Below are positions 46,756 through 55,779 of a DNA stretch of 64,000 nucleotides, piece after piece. A program made the position numbers and the translations under genes. Below the pieces are notes generated by a model that saw only the letters and a list, made by a program, of their open reading frames with translations, was not told the origin of the DNA and ran no database searches. Location: NCBI RefSeq assembly GCF_034930985.1, contig NZ_JAYGIM010000010.1:186001-250000 (forward strand), in the 5' to 3' direction. Origin of the DNA: Arcicella lustrica (GTDB lineage: Bacteria > Bacteroidota > Bacteroidia > Cytophagales > Spirosomataceae). Each line of letters begins with the position of its first letter. Positions within the stretch are counted from its first letter, which is position 1.

Positions 46756-49700
46756 TTAAAAAGTCAAATTAAAACCAGCTTGAAAGCTACGTGGTTGTGG
46801 TGGCGTTCCTAAATCTATCCCTTGAGCATTCTGGTCACTACTAGCACTAGATTCTGGGTCGAGTCCTGTATATTTTGTAATCAAGAACAGATTTGTTCCA
46901 TTCACAAACACCTTGATACCTTCGGCACCTAGTTTTTTAGCAAAAGATTTTGGCAAATTATAACCTACATTTAACGAACGGAGTCGTATAAACGAACCAT
47001 CTTCCAACCAGCGACTACCGCCATCACGATAATTATTAACGTTTACTCCGTCAGGGCGAGGAACGTCAGTAATGTCACCCGGTTTTTGCCAACGAGCCAC
47101 GTTACTCGCAAAAATAATCCGAGCTGCATCTCTGGCACCACCGCCCTCTCCAAAGAATTTATTGTGGTTATAGATTTTGTTCCCATACTGGAAAGCTAAG
47201 AAAGCTGATACTTCAAAACCTTTGTAACTGAAATTGTTAGTGAATCCGCCAAAGAATTTCGGCCAAATACTTCCTACAATTTGTCGGTCAGCAACAGTGA
47301 TTTGCCCATCTTTATTCACATCTTCATACACTACATTTCCTGTTTGTGGGTCAACATACAATTGTTTATATACCCAAAAAGAGTAAAGAGGCGTACCTTG
47401 TTGTTGAAGAATCAAGTCTCTACTTCCGTAACGAAGTGGATTTTCTAATTTTTCAATGTTATTAATATTTTGAGCAATGTTCAAACTAGACGTCCAAGTA
47501 AAACCACCTCGTTGAATATTCGTTGTATTGATACTAAATTCAAAACCTTTATTGCTGATTTCAGCAGCGTTGCTCCAATAATTGGCGAAACCTGTTGTAC
47601 TTGGTAAAGCCAATTGCAATAAACCATCTCTGGTGTATTTAGTATAATAATTTAATTCAAAAGCAATTTTTCCATTCAATAAAGAAGCATCTACACCCAC
47701 ATTAAATTGGTTTGTTTTTTCCCATCTTAAATCTGGGTTAGCCAATTGTTGTGGTGCAGTTCCTGCACTTCCTTGGTAAGATGCACCACCTGTCCACAAA
47801 CCTTGTGAAGCAAAGTTTCCGATACCATTTTGGTTTCCTACAATACCATAACTTGCTTTTAATTTTAAGTCTGAAATAACAGTATTGTTTTTAAGAAAAT
47901 CTTCTTGTTTTAATCGCCAAGCGGCACCTACTGCAGGGAAATAGCCCCATTTACGGTCTGTCCCGAAACGAGAAGAACCATCTGCTCTCAAGCTTACGTT
48001 GAATAAATATTTTCCGTCAAAATTATAGTCTGCCTTCGCAAAAAATGATGCTAAATTGCTTTTACTCCAGTTTTGTGAACTGATTGTGGTAGCCGCTGAA
48101 GAAATAATTTTGAAAGAATTATTCGCAAAACCTCTTCCTTCTGCATACGTTCTGTTCAATACGTCGCTTTGTAATGTATTACCTACGACTAATCCGAAAG
48201 AGTGTTTGTCACCCAATTTCTGGCGATAAGTAAGCGTTTGTTCGTTCAATAATGAAGTAAACTGAGAAATCGAAGAAGTAGCCAAACCACCTTGTGCTCC
48301 CAATAATAGGAAAGTATTCCAGTATTCCGATTCGTTATAATTGTTATAATCAACACCCCAACTTGAACGTAATTTTAAATTGGGAAGTAAAAAAGCTTCC
48401 GCATAAAGATTACCAATATATCTCAAACTTGTTGAATGTACATCGTAGTTTTCTAATAATAAAGTTAAGTTATCAAAGCCTGCACGACCCACCAAAACAC
48501 CTTGTTCATTGTATGGTGACAAATAAGTAGGCGTATGCAAAGCCGCTTGTAATAAACCACCTTGTGGACCATCACCAGCACGAGCTTGGTTACGATAGGT
48601 TCTTGAAAAAGAGTTACTTACGCCGATTTGTACTTTGTCGTTAATCTTCTGGTCGAGATTTACTTTAAAACTTGCTCTATCAAAAGTGATGGGTTTAAGA
48701 ATTGCTTCTTGAGAATTAAAACCACCACCAATATAATACTTTGTAGTTTTCGTACCTCCCGATAATGATATATCATAGCTTTGAAGTGTCGCTGTACGGA
48801 AAGCTTCGCCGAGTCTGTCGTAAGTTTGTTGTTCTTCTGGTAAGCCACGTCCACCTTCCGATACTGGTCTGAATGGTCGGTTTGCCACAGTTCTGTTAAG
48901 CGAAGGTGTATCTTTTCCAGTATTAATCCACCATTCGTTTACTAATTGGGCATGCTCTGGACCAGTTGTCAAATCCCAAAGTTTAACAGCCTTTGCTTGT
49001 CCGAAACTTGCGTTGATATTTACTTTCGGAGCTTGTTCAAAATTTCCTCTTTTTGTCGTAATTAAAATTACACCATTAGCCCCTCTTGAACCATACAAAG
49101 CGGTTGCTTCTGCATCTTTCAATACTTCAATACTTTGAATATCAGCAGGGTTAAAATCTGCAATTGGCGATGTCGCTTTACCGCCTGTTCCAATTGTTTG
49201 AAGACTGTTACTATTGATAAAAACACCGTCAACAACATACAAAGGGTCGTTATCGGCATTGATTGAAGTAGCTCCACGTACTCTTACATTAACGGCTTCG
49301 CCCGGAACACCCGTTGCAGAAGAAATTTGTACGCCTGATACTTTTCCTTGTAATTGAGCATCAATACTTCCTACAGGAATCGAACTAACTTCTGAAGGAT
49401 TTACTTTTGTGATGGATCCAATCAAATTTTTACGTTCCTGTGTTCCATAACCAACCACTACAATTTCACTTAATTCTCTGTTATTTGCTTTAAGTTGAAT
49501 GTCGATATTATTCGTTTTTACAACTACTTCTTTGGCATCATATCCTACAAAATTTACAACAAGTATATAAGGAAATTTTTGACCTGTCTTAAAGTAAAAC
49601 ATCCCATCTGCATCGGCTAATACACCGTGAGTAGTTCCTTTAATTTTAATAGAAGCGCCAATGAGGGGTTCTTTTGAACTTTCGTCTAACACTCTTCCTG

Positions 49701-49800
49701 AGAGCGTAGAATTAATAGTGGCATCGGTATTTTGGGCAAATAGCCCAAAAGGAAACAATAAAATACCTAGCCAGAATACTACTAGTAATTTTTTTTTCAT
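46756..49800 (-). CDS. SusC-like TonB-dependent receptor, first pair of the DoxX/sox cluster
   Basis: At 1014 residues, this has a signal peptide (to about GLFAQ), a carboxypeptidase-regulatory-like domain (EPLIGASIKIKGTTHG), the SusC motif ELSEIVVVGYGTQ, a plug domain (YVVDGVFINSN, EATALYGSRGANGVILITTK) and a barrel ending in AGFNLTF. The DVNKDGQITVADRQIVG loop is present. It is the first gene of the long minus-strand cluster, behind a clear promoter (49999-50030) and a structured leader of about 190 bases. The substrate is not visible from sequence. Confidence 0.95.
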   Translation of the reverse strand: MKKKLLVVFWLGILLFPFGLFAQNTDATINSTLSGRVLDESSKEPLIGASIKIKGTTHGVLADADGMFYFKTGQKFPYILVVNFVGYDAKEVVVKTNNIDIQLKANNRELSEIVVVGYGTQERKNLIGSITKVNPSEVSSIPVGSIDAQLQGKVSGVQISSATGVPGEAVNVRVRGATSINADNDPLYVVDGVFINSNSLQTIGTGGKATSPIADFNPADIQSIEVLKDAEATALYGSRGANGVILITTKRGNFEQAPKVNINASFGQAKAVKLWDLTTGPEHAQLVNEWWINTGKDTPSLNRTVANRPFRPVSEGGRGLPEEQQTYDRLGEAFRTATLQSYDISLSGGTKTTKYYIGGGFNSQEAILKPITFDRASFKVNLDQKINDKVQIGVSNSFSRTYRNQARAGDGPQGGLLQAALHTPTYLSPYNEQGVLVGRAGFDNLTLLLENYDVHSTSLRYIGNLYAEAFLLPNLKLRSSWGVDYNNYNESEYWNTFLLLGAQGGLATSSISQFTSLLNEQTLTYRQKLGDKHSFGLVVGNTLQSDVLNRTYAEGRGFANNSFKIISSAATTISSQNWSKSNLASFFAKADYNFDGKYLFNVSLRADGSSRFGTDRKWGYFPAVGAAWRLKQEDFLKNNTVISDLKLKASYGIVGNQNGIGNFASQGLWTGGASYQGSAGTAPQQLANPDLRWEKTNQFNVGVDASLLNGKIAFELNYYTKYTRDGLLQLALPSTTGFANYWSNAAEISNKGFEFSINTTNIQRGGFTWTSSLNIAQNINNIEKLENPLRYGSRDLILQQQGTPLYSFWVYKQLYVDPQTGNVVYEDVNKDGQITVADRQIVGSIWPKFFGGFTNNFSYKGFEVSAFLAFQYGNKIYNHNKFFGEGGGARDAARIIFASNVARWQKPGDITDVPRPDGVNVNNYRDGGSRWLEDGSFIRLRSLNVGYNLPKSFAKKLGAEGIKVFVNGTNLFLITKYTGLDPESSASSDQNAQGIDLGTPPQPRSFQAGFNLTF

Positions 49801-49998
49801 TTACTTTGCATTGGTTAAATTAAAAAATAAGGTACTGGGAGTACAGCTTTTGCGTGCTCCTGAATCATTCCACAATGAACCTTTTTTGAACCAGCCATTC
49901 TTGTTACAGCAAGAGTGGCTTTTTTTTTAGTGTTTAAGTATTTGGTTTTATTTATTGATGAAATATACATAATCCATTAAAACTATAGACTATATGTT
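49801..49998 (-). promoter_or_regulatory. Structured 5' leader of the SusC operon
   Basis: The predicted transcript from the promoter at 49999-50030 has about 190 untranslated bases. On the minus strand it holds an 11-bp hairpin (49920-49893), a small hairpin TCATT-AATGA (about 49880-49867), GGAG paired with CTCC (about 49860-49838) and GTACT paired with AGTAC (about 49842-49830). No known riboswitch core was recognised. A short frame GMIQEHAKAVLPVPYFLI lies in it and could be a leader peptide. Confidence 0.5.
49893..49929 (+). terminator. Plus-strand intrinsic terminator inside the leader region
   Basis: AGCCATTCTTG (49893-49903) and CAAGAGTGGCT (49910-49920) form an 11-bp stem with one G/T pair and a 6-base loop, followed on the plus strand by a run of nine T. 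No plus-strand gene ends here, so it would stop antisense transcription coming out of the SusC gene, or end a small antisense RNA. Confidence 0.6.
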
Positions 49999-50030
49999 CA
50001 AAATTACTCTTCAAAATTAGACTTTACAAA
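49999..50030 (-). promoter_or_regulatory. Bacteroidota promoter of the SusC/SusD-DoxX cluster
   Basis: On the minus strand TTTG (50030-50027) and TAATTTTG (50006-49999) are 20 bases apart, an exact match to the consensus. Transcription would start near 49992. Confidence 0.8.
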
Positions 50031-50192
50031 CATTTTTCAAAAAATTTAATATATCAGTATAAATGAAGTAAGATTAATCAGCTAAATGACTACTGCCAAA
50101 GATTTTTAATCGCTTTTGGAATTATATAAAATAGACAATATTTATTTTACAAATGCTTGATTATCAAAATCTTGAAAATATCATTTAAAACG

Positions 50193-50222
50193 ACAAAAGC
50201 CCTCGTTTTGCAACGAGAGCTT
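50193..50222 (-). terminator. Intrinsic terminator after the TonB receptor gene
   Basis: On the minus strand AAGCTCTCGTT (50222-50212) pairs with AACGAGGGCTT (50207-50197), with one G/T pair and a GCAA loop, then TTGTCGTTTT. It lies 15 bases after the stop of the gene ending at 50237 and closes the SAM-riboswitch operon. Confidence 0.8.
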
Positions 50223-50236
50223 CTTAGAATTTATAT

Positions 50237-53071
50237 TTAGAAGTTAAAAGTTAATCTGCCATAATAAAATGCACCATTGAATCCGAACTGTTGTCCGCCA
50301 CCTGTACCCCAAGGCACAGTGCCCGTTTGGTTATTTGCAATGCTTAATTGGTCGGGATAGACATCAAAAATATTATTCGAACCCAAAGTAATTCCTACAG
50401 ATTTATTCAATTGATAGTTCACTGAAATATCAGTCGTTGTTTTCGGACTAAAAGTTTGGTCTCTTCCACCTGTTGCGCTGTTTATATTACTTTGAGTTGT
50501 ATAAAATGTATATTCACCAAAGCGAGTAACAACCACATTAGGCGTAATACGTCCCCAAGTATAACCAGCCAATAATACCAATTTGCTTTGTGGAGTACCT
50601 CTTTCATAACGTCCTCTTTGTTGACGGTCAAAGAAAATACGTTCAGATAAATATTGACGAACTTCCTCTGTTCCTGAAGACGTTAAACCACTTGGTACAT
50701 GAACATCTGTTACTTTCGTTTGGGTAAAATTTCCTGCTAATGAAAGATTAAGTGTTCCTGCACCAACACGATTTTTGTAGGCTAAAACAACATCAATCCC
50801 TTTGGTTTTGGTATCAATTGCATTGGCAAAAAACTGAGCAGCATTTACGTCTGGATAATTAGACAATAATCCTTTTACTAATTGAGCTGCTCCTTTAATA
50901 GTAGCATCACTGTTGTTAATCGAACTAAAATCAAAAGTACCAGTAAGCGTAATACGGTTTTTAATATCAATTTGATAAGCATCAACCGTAGCCGTAAAAT
51001 GTTTCGCAATGCGACTGGTAATTCCTAAACTAAAATTGTTTGACGTTTCAGCCTTCAAGTTAGGAATACCAAATGATCTTGTGACATTGTTATCATTGTT
51101 CGATACTAACGAAAGAATCAAACCTCCATCAGCTTGTGGAATAGAAGTAGTTGCCGAGTAATATTTCTGTTGTAAAGAAGGCGCTCTAAAACCTGTACTA
51201 ACCGCTCCTCTCAATGATAAACTTTCAAGAATGCTATTTCTATCATCAATCAATTTCAAAGAAGTAGATGTTTTCCATGTTAATTGGTCGCCAAAATCGC
51301 TGTATTTTTCATAGCGTAAAGCCCCAGTTAACAAGAACTTATCTGAGATTTCGGCTTCAACATCGCCATACAAACCAATGCTATGACGGTATTGATTTTG
51401 GGCATCCGCAGGCTGATAACCAGGAAATACTTGTGCGCCAGCAGGTCTAACACCTTTCGTTTTTCCGCCTACTGTACTGATATAAGTAGTATCGCCATAG
51501 TTTTTGTATGACTTTTCTTCTCCAGCAATGATTTGATAGTTTTCAAAACGATATTCTGCTCCAAAAGCTACGTTGAAAGCTTTGATGGCAGCATTTTCAA
51601 AACGTTGAGACAATCCTATATTGGTTGTATTTTGATTAAATACTAAAGCTCCGCTGTTAAACTTTGTAGGACTAGATGTTCCAATCGAAGCATTGATGGT
51701 ATTTTGAATCGTATAATCAATACGGTTGTGTCCAGAAGTATTACTAAAATCAACATTCCAGCCATTCGCTTTTCCTTTGATTCCAGCTGTAAAAGAACCA
51801 TCTACTAAGCGAGCAGCATTTTCTCCCAAGAAACCCGTCGGGTAAATTGTTGGGAAATATCTACTTGAAATACTGTTAATCGTTGTTGTTCCATTCGGAA
51901 AACGAAAAGCATTATTTGGGCTGATACTATATTTTGAAGAGATTCCACCAAAAGCATAAAATTCTACATCATTGCCCAATGGTAAAGCAGCGTTGACAAA
52001 TAAACTAGCATTTTCTTGTTTCCCATTACCACTTCTTGCTGAACTATATCTATCTACAGATTTTTCTTTAGCATCTACAATTTCAGAGCTTGTACCTACT
52101 GCATAAGGAAACCAATATAATTTTGCACCCGTTAAGCGGTTATTATATTCATAAAAACCTGAACGGTCGGTAGCATCCCGGTTATTGATTTGTCCTGAAA
52201 TATTAATAAAGCCTTTTTCCCCTAAACGGAAACCATAATTTACACCTGTTAATAAAGTAAAACCATCTTTTTTGTTACGATAACTGGTATTGTATTCTCC
52301 TGTGGTAATCGTTACTTGTCCTTGATCTACACTTGATTTCAAAACTATATTAATCACACCAGCAATCGCATCTGAACCATACTGAGCCGCCGCACCGTCA
52401 CGCAATACTTCAATACGCTCAATGGCTGAAACAGGAATCGCATCTAAATCAGCTGACGAAGCACCTTGAGCTGGTGTTCCTAATACATTGACTAAAGCAC
52501 TGGTATGACGACGTTTACCATTGACTAAAATCAAGGTTTGGTCTGGAGCAACACCTCTTAAAGCAAGCGGATTAATGTGCGAAGAACCATCTCCGCCAGT
52601 TTGACGATTGGAATTTACTGAAGGAGCAATAAAGCTAAGAATTTGTGATAAATCCGTTCTTCCTGTAGCGACTATTTCTTTACTGGTAATAATATCAACA
52701 GGCACAGGCGTTTCTATATTAGTTCTTGCTTGGTTTGAACGAGAACCAATAACAACCACTTCGTTAAGGTCTTGTTGGTCAGGATTTAATTTAATCGTCA
52801 ATGAATTTTGATTGCCAACTTTTACTTGTTGACTCACGTAACCCACAAAGGACACAAGTACTATATCTTCTGGTTTAGCAGAAAGCGTAAAGTTTCCATC
52901 AAAATTAGACGTTGTACCTGTTTGCGTACCTTTTATTAAAACGGTGGCACCTGCCAGCGGAGCATTATCTTTTGCATCAATAATTTTACCCACAATGTTA
53001 TTGCGTTTTTGGGCAATGGCTGTACTAAAAAGCAAGCTTAGGCTAAATAATAAAAGTAATTTTTGTTTCAT
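50237..53071 (-). CDS. TonB-dependent outer-membrane receptor (not SusC type)
   Basis: The ATG at 53071 (MKQKLLLLFSLS) gives a signal peptide to about AIAQK; the upstream frame begins only at TTG. A carboxypeptidase-regulatory-like domain (NAPLAGATVLIKGTQTG) precedes a plug domain (DLSQILSFIAPSVNSNRQTG, ILVNGKRRHTSALVNV, IERIEVLRDGAAAQYGSDAI) and a barrel ending in YGRLTFNF. At 944 residues with a vitamin/siderophore-like plug and no SusD partner, it is a classical receptor for a small scarce nutrient. Its ligand is unknown; control by a SAM riboswitch upstream would point to a sulfur or methionine source. Confidence 0.92.
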   Translation of the reverse strand: MKQKLLLLFSLSLLFSTAIAQKRNNIVGKIIDAKDNAPLAGATVLIKGTQTGTTSNFDGNFTLSAKPEDIVLVSFVGYVSQQVKVGNQNSLTIKLNPDQQDLNEVVVIGSRSNQARTNIETPVPVDIITSKEIVATGRTDLSQILSFIAPSVNSNRQTGGDGSSHINPLALRGVAPDQTLILVNGKRRHTSALVNVLGTPAQGASSADLDAIPVSAIERIEVLRDGAAAQYGSDAIAGVINIVLKSSVDQGQVTITTGEYNTSYRNKKDGFTLLTGVNYGFRLGEKGFINISGQINNRDATDRSGFYEYNNRLTGAKLYWFPYAVGTSSEIVDAKEKSVDRYSSARSGNGKQENASLFVNAALPLGNDVEFYAFGGISSKYSISPNNAFRFPNGTTTINSISSRYFPTIYPTGFLGENAARLVDGSFTAGIKGKANGWNVDFSNTSGHNRIDYTIQNTINASIGTSSPTKFNSGALVFNQNTTNIGLSQRFENAAIKAFNVAFGAEYRFENYQIIAGEEKSYKNYGDTTYISTVGGKTKGVRPAGAQVFPGYQPADAQNQYRHSIGLYGDVEAEISDKFLLTGALRYEKYSDFGDQLTWKTSTSLKLIDDRNSILESLSLRGAVSTGFRAPSLQQKYYSATTSIPQADGGLILSLVSNNDNNVTRSFGIPNLKAETSNNFSLGITSRIAKHFTATVDAYQIDIKNRITLTGTFDFSSINNSDATIKGAAQLVKGLLSNYPDVNAAQFFANAIDTKTKGIDVVLAYKNRVGAGTLNLSLAGNFTQTKVTDVHVPSGLTSSGTEEVRQYLSERIFFDRQQRGRYERGTPQSKLVLLAGYTWGRITPNVVVTRFGEYTFYTTQSNINSATGGRDQTFSPKTTTDISVNYQLNKSVGITLGSNNIFDVYPDQLSIANNQTGTVPWGTGGGQQFGFNGAFYYGRLTFNF

Positions 53072-53108
53072 TATGGATAGATTTTCGTTAAAGTAAAGAT
53101 TAGGTAAA

Positions 53109-53147
53109 AGACAGCCGTAATAACATGGCAACTATTACGGACTGTCT
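53109..53147 (-). terminator. Hairpin between the TlpA-like and TonB receptor genes
   Basis: AGACAGCCGTAATA (53109-53122) pairs with TATTACGG-A-CTGTCT (53133-53147), a 14-bp stem with one bulged base. On the minus strand it ends in CTTTTACC, a short U-tract. It may be a leaky terminator or RNA stabiliser in the operon. Confidence 0.5.
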
Positions 53148-53181
53148 ATGTGGGGGTATGTTAGTTAATTGATGAATAAAA

Positions 53182-54489
53182 CTATTTCAAACTTGCAGTG
53201 GTGATAGTCGCCTTTTCGTAAGGGTTTGGTTCAGCAATTAATCCGTCTAATACTTTATTGAATTTTTTAGTGTATTCTTTAAAGTACTTGCCCGTTACTT
53301 CTCCTGTGTAACCCGTATAGATTTCACGAACATCTCCTTTTCTATCAATGATGATAGTCGTCGGGAAAGCCGCCATTCTATTTAAAGCTGCAAGTTTTTC
53401 GGTAGCTACTTTTTTGTCGGCAATTCCACCGAAAAGAATATCATATTCTATTCCGAAGAAATCACGAAGTTTACCTAAAGTGTATTTGGCATATTCTAAA
53501 TCATCTTTTTGTTCAAAACCAATAGCTATTGCTTCTACGCCTCTTTGTTTGTTGGCTTTATACCAAGGTGCTAAAAAGCGAGTTTGGTCAGTGCAGTTTG
53601 GACACCAAGTACCGATAATTTCTACAATAACTACTTTGCCTTTGTATTTATCATCGCTTAATGATACTTGTTTCCCAGTTAAATCTGGAAAAGTAAAATC
53701 TAATTTTTTATAGCCTTCTTTCAAGAAAGTAAGCTTGTAAGGATCTGGTAATGAAGCATTTTTATCTTTTGTTGCTTCAAATTTCTGAGTAACATAAATC
53801 CCAAAACTGATTTCACCATCACTTATGGTTGTTAAATCATCATTGATTTTTCCTTTAATTGCTACTGGACTTGGTCCTGTAAAACCTGAAAGATGAAATT
53901 CATTCCCTTGAATTGTACCTTCAAGTTCACGAGTATCACCAACAACAGTCATTAATACTCCTGTTAATTTATTCCCTTTTTGTTCTAATTGTGCAATAGA
54001 ATTTGCAGCATTTGGGTCTTTACTGATGATTTTTACATTCCATTTTCCAGTAACATTGGTGACAGGTTTGAGGTCTTTTCCGGGTTCTACAAAACGATAA
54101 GTTTTGCCAAATTCAGCCACAAAAGGCAAAGAATTTCCTCTAAAATTTGGAACAAGACTTTTGTAAACACCTCTGAAAGTACCATTTTCGTCAATTTTAC
54201 CAATTAAAGCGGCATCATAAGTATTCATTTTTACAAAAATACTGTCGCCCGATATAGCCTTTACTTTGAAGTCATCTCTTCTGCTCCCATTTAATAAAGT
54301 CAGCGTTGATGATTCTATTGTTTTCCCTTTTATTTCAAAATTAAAAGGGACTCTTGTTTCATTTACTTGAAACTCTCCACGCCATTTACCTTCTTTTAAA
54401 GTAGGTTTTTCGACAGCAAGGGCTGTGCTTGCCAATGAGAGCGTTAACAATGAAACATTGCACGCACCTTTTATAAAATTGATTTTCAT
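53182..54489 (-). CDS. Exported TlpA-like thioredoxin-fold protein, copy 2
   Basis: At 435 residues, it has a signal peptide (to about TALA), two N-terminal beta domains (GKWRGEFQVNETRVPFNFEI and GKWNVKIISKDPNAANSIAQ) and a C-terminal TlpA/ResA-like domain with redox motif WCPNC (Cys296 and Cys299), followed by FPTTIIIDRKGDV with the cis-Pro. The Pro-Asn dipeptide between the cysteines is unusual for TlpA (usually CxPC with Pro before Cys). The copy at 56444-57724 has the same design and motif. A role as periplasmic thiol reductase for cytochrome maturation or for a sulfur substrate is inferred; a di-heme cytochrome gene lies between the copies. Confidence 0.85.
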   Translation of the reverse strand: MKINFIKGACNVSLLTLSLASTALAVEKPTLKEGKWRGEFQVNETRVPFNFEIKGKTIESSTLTLLNGSRRDDFKVKAISGDSIFVKMNTYDAALIGKIDENGTFRGVYKSLVPNFRGNSLPFVAEFGKTYRFVEPGKDLKPVTNVTGKWNVKIISKDPNAANSIAQLEQKGNKLTGVLMTVVGDTRELEGTIQGNEFHLSGFTGPSPVAIKGKINDDLTTISDGEISFGIYVTQKFEATKDKNASLPDPYKLTFLKEGYKKLDFTFPDLTGKQVSLSDDKYKGKVVIVEIIGTWCPNCTDQTRFLAPWYKANKQRGVEAIAIGFEQKDDLEYAKYTLGKLRDFFGIEYDILFGGIADKKVATEKLAALNRMAAFPTTIIIDRKGDVREIYTGYTGEVTGKYFKEYTKKFNKVLDGLIAEPNPYEKATITTASLK

Positions 54490-54503
54490 GATTTTTTGTG
54501 TTA

Positions 54504-54531
54504 ATCGTCCATCAATATTTTGATGGACGAT
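54504..54531 (-). repeat. Hairpin directly upstream of the TlpA-like copy 2 gene
   Basis: ATCGTCCATCAA (54504-54515) and TTGATGGACGAT (54520-54531) form a perfect 12-bp stem with a 4-base loop, ending 15 bases before the start codon at 54489. No U-tract follows; a leader hairpin affecting stability or translation is likely. Confidence 0.5.
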
Positions 54532-54700
54532 ATTTTGTTGGAAGATGATTAACTAAAGTAAACTGACAGGCATCGGTCATGATAGACCAAATGAAACTTA
54601 ATGAGTCTCACCATAATTATTAGGTTTAAATTGTTAATGGATATAAAAAATGTAGTAATAAAAAGGTATATTTGGTTTAAGTAAATTATTCAAAATATGG

Positions 54701-55645
54701 TTATTTCTTCAAGAATCTATCATCTGTCAAAGCTTTTAAGAAAGCTTCTAACTCATTTATTTCTGTTTTACTGAGTCCTAATGGCGTACTGAGTGACAAA
54801 TCTCTATTGACGCCATTTTTCACAAAAGCGTCAGGTTGGTTGTAATATTCTATTACTTCACGCAAGGTTTTGAACACACCGTTGTGCATATACGGAGGAG
54901 TAATGGCTACATTTCGTAAACCTGGCACTTTAAAATGTCCTAAATGACTAGAATCTTTCGTGATTTTAAATCTGCCTACATCATTGTGTTTTTTACCATC
55001 GAACAATCCAATATTTTTAAATCTATCCGCCGTAAAATCTTCTCCAGCATGGCAATTGGAACAATTCCCTTTTCCAATAAAAATAAGTCGTCCACGAATT
55101 GCTTCCTCACTCATCGCCGAATCGTCTCCATTAATGTAGCGGTCATAAGGAGTATTGGCGGTTTCTAGTGTTTTTTGATAAGCTGCCAAGGCGTCTCCCA
55201 AGAGTTTTTCAGTTACTTGAGATTTATAGATTTTCTTGAACGCTCTACTATATACTTTATGTTCATTTAACCTTGCTACTGCTTGCTCAATGGGCAAATT
55301 CATTTCAGTGGTAGAGATAATGGGCTGAATAGCTTGTTCTTCTAGCGAATTAGAACGACCATCCCAAAATAAATGAATTCTACCTGCTAAGTTCATGGCA
55401 GAAGGAGTATTTCTATCTGTCAGAATACCATCAACACCTACACTAAATTGTGTGGTATCTGCAAAAGCCAACTCTGGTTTATGGCATGATGCACAACTCA
55501 AAGTACGTTTAGAAGACAAAATTGGGTCAAAAAATAATTTCTCTCCTAAAGTTACTTTCGTGATAGGCTCATTTTCTTGCAAACGATACTGAAAACTCAT
55601 CAAAACTATACAAGCTAACGTGAGTATGTAGAAGTACTTTTTCAT
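54701..55645 (-). CDS. Di-heme cytochrome c peroxidase / MauG-family protein
   Basis: This 314-residue periplasmic protein has a signal peptide or anchor (ILTLACIVLMSF) and two heme c motifs, CASCH (Cys51, Cys54, His55) and CSNCH (Cys195, Cys198, His199). The family blocks LGEKLFFDPILSSKRTLSCA, HLFWDGRSNSLEEQAIQPI and GHFKVPGLRNVAITPPYMHN are intact. It would reduce hydrogen peroxide with electrons from small cytochromes, or oxidise a protein side chain as MauG does. In this cluster it sits with MauE/DoxX-like proteins nearby, so a maturation role is worth considering. It lies between YceI and the second TlpA-like gene. Confidence 0.92.
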   Translation of the reverse strand: MKKYFYILTLACIVLMSFQYRLQENEPITKVTLGEKLFFDPILSSKRTLSCASCHKPELAFADTTQFSVGVDGILTDRNTPSAMNLAGRIHLFWDGRSNSLEEQAIQPIISTTEMNLPIEQAVARLNEHKVYSRAFKKIYKSQVTEKLLGDALAAYQKTLETANTPYDRYINGDDSAMSEEAIRGRLIFIGKGNCSNCHAGEDFTADRFKNIGLFDGKKHNDVGRFKITKDSSHLGHFKVPGLRNVAITPPYMHNGVFKTLREVIEYYNQPDAFVKNGVNRDLSLSTPLGLSKTEINELEAFLKALTDDRFLKK

Positions 55646-55681
55646 CGTAATTCATTTAAATATAAAAAGAAGCGTTGGAAG

Positions 55682-55774
55682 TTTAGAGGTACAAAAGCTC
55701 AAAGATTTTTGTACCTCTAAATTTCATAAGTATTTACAGATTCACTATTTATCTGCCCTTAAAATAGTGAATCT
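55682..55774 (-). repeat. Two consecutive hairpins between the YceI and cytochrome peroxidase genes
   Basis: AGATTCACTATTT (55738-55750) with AAATAGTGAATCT (55762-55774) makes a 13-bp stem, and TTTAGAGGTACAAAA (55682-55696) with TTTTGTACCTCTAAA (55707-55721) a 15-bp stem, both perfect. Neither has a strong U-tract on the minus strand. They fill the gap of about 130 bases inside the operon and probably set relative expression. Confidence 0.6.
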
Positions 55775-55779
55775 CATAC

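Noticed and set aside
49661..49930. Plus-strand frame of 89 codons over the SusC start and leader
   Set aside because: It is antisense to the SusC signal peptide, has no protein features and ends in the T run of the terminator.
49801..49998. Second SAM riboswitch before the SusC gene
   Set aside because: The core segments GGCAACC and AAGGTGC seen at 57912-58008 are absent here.
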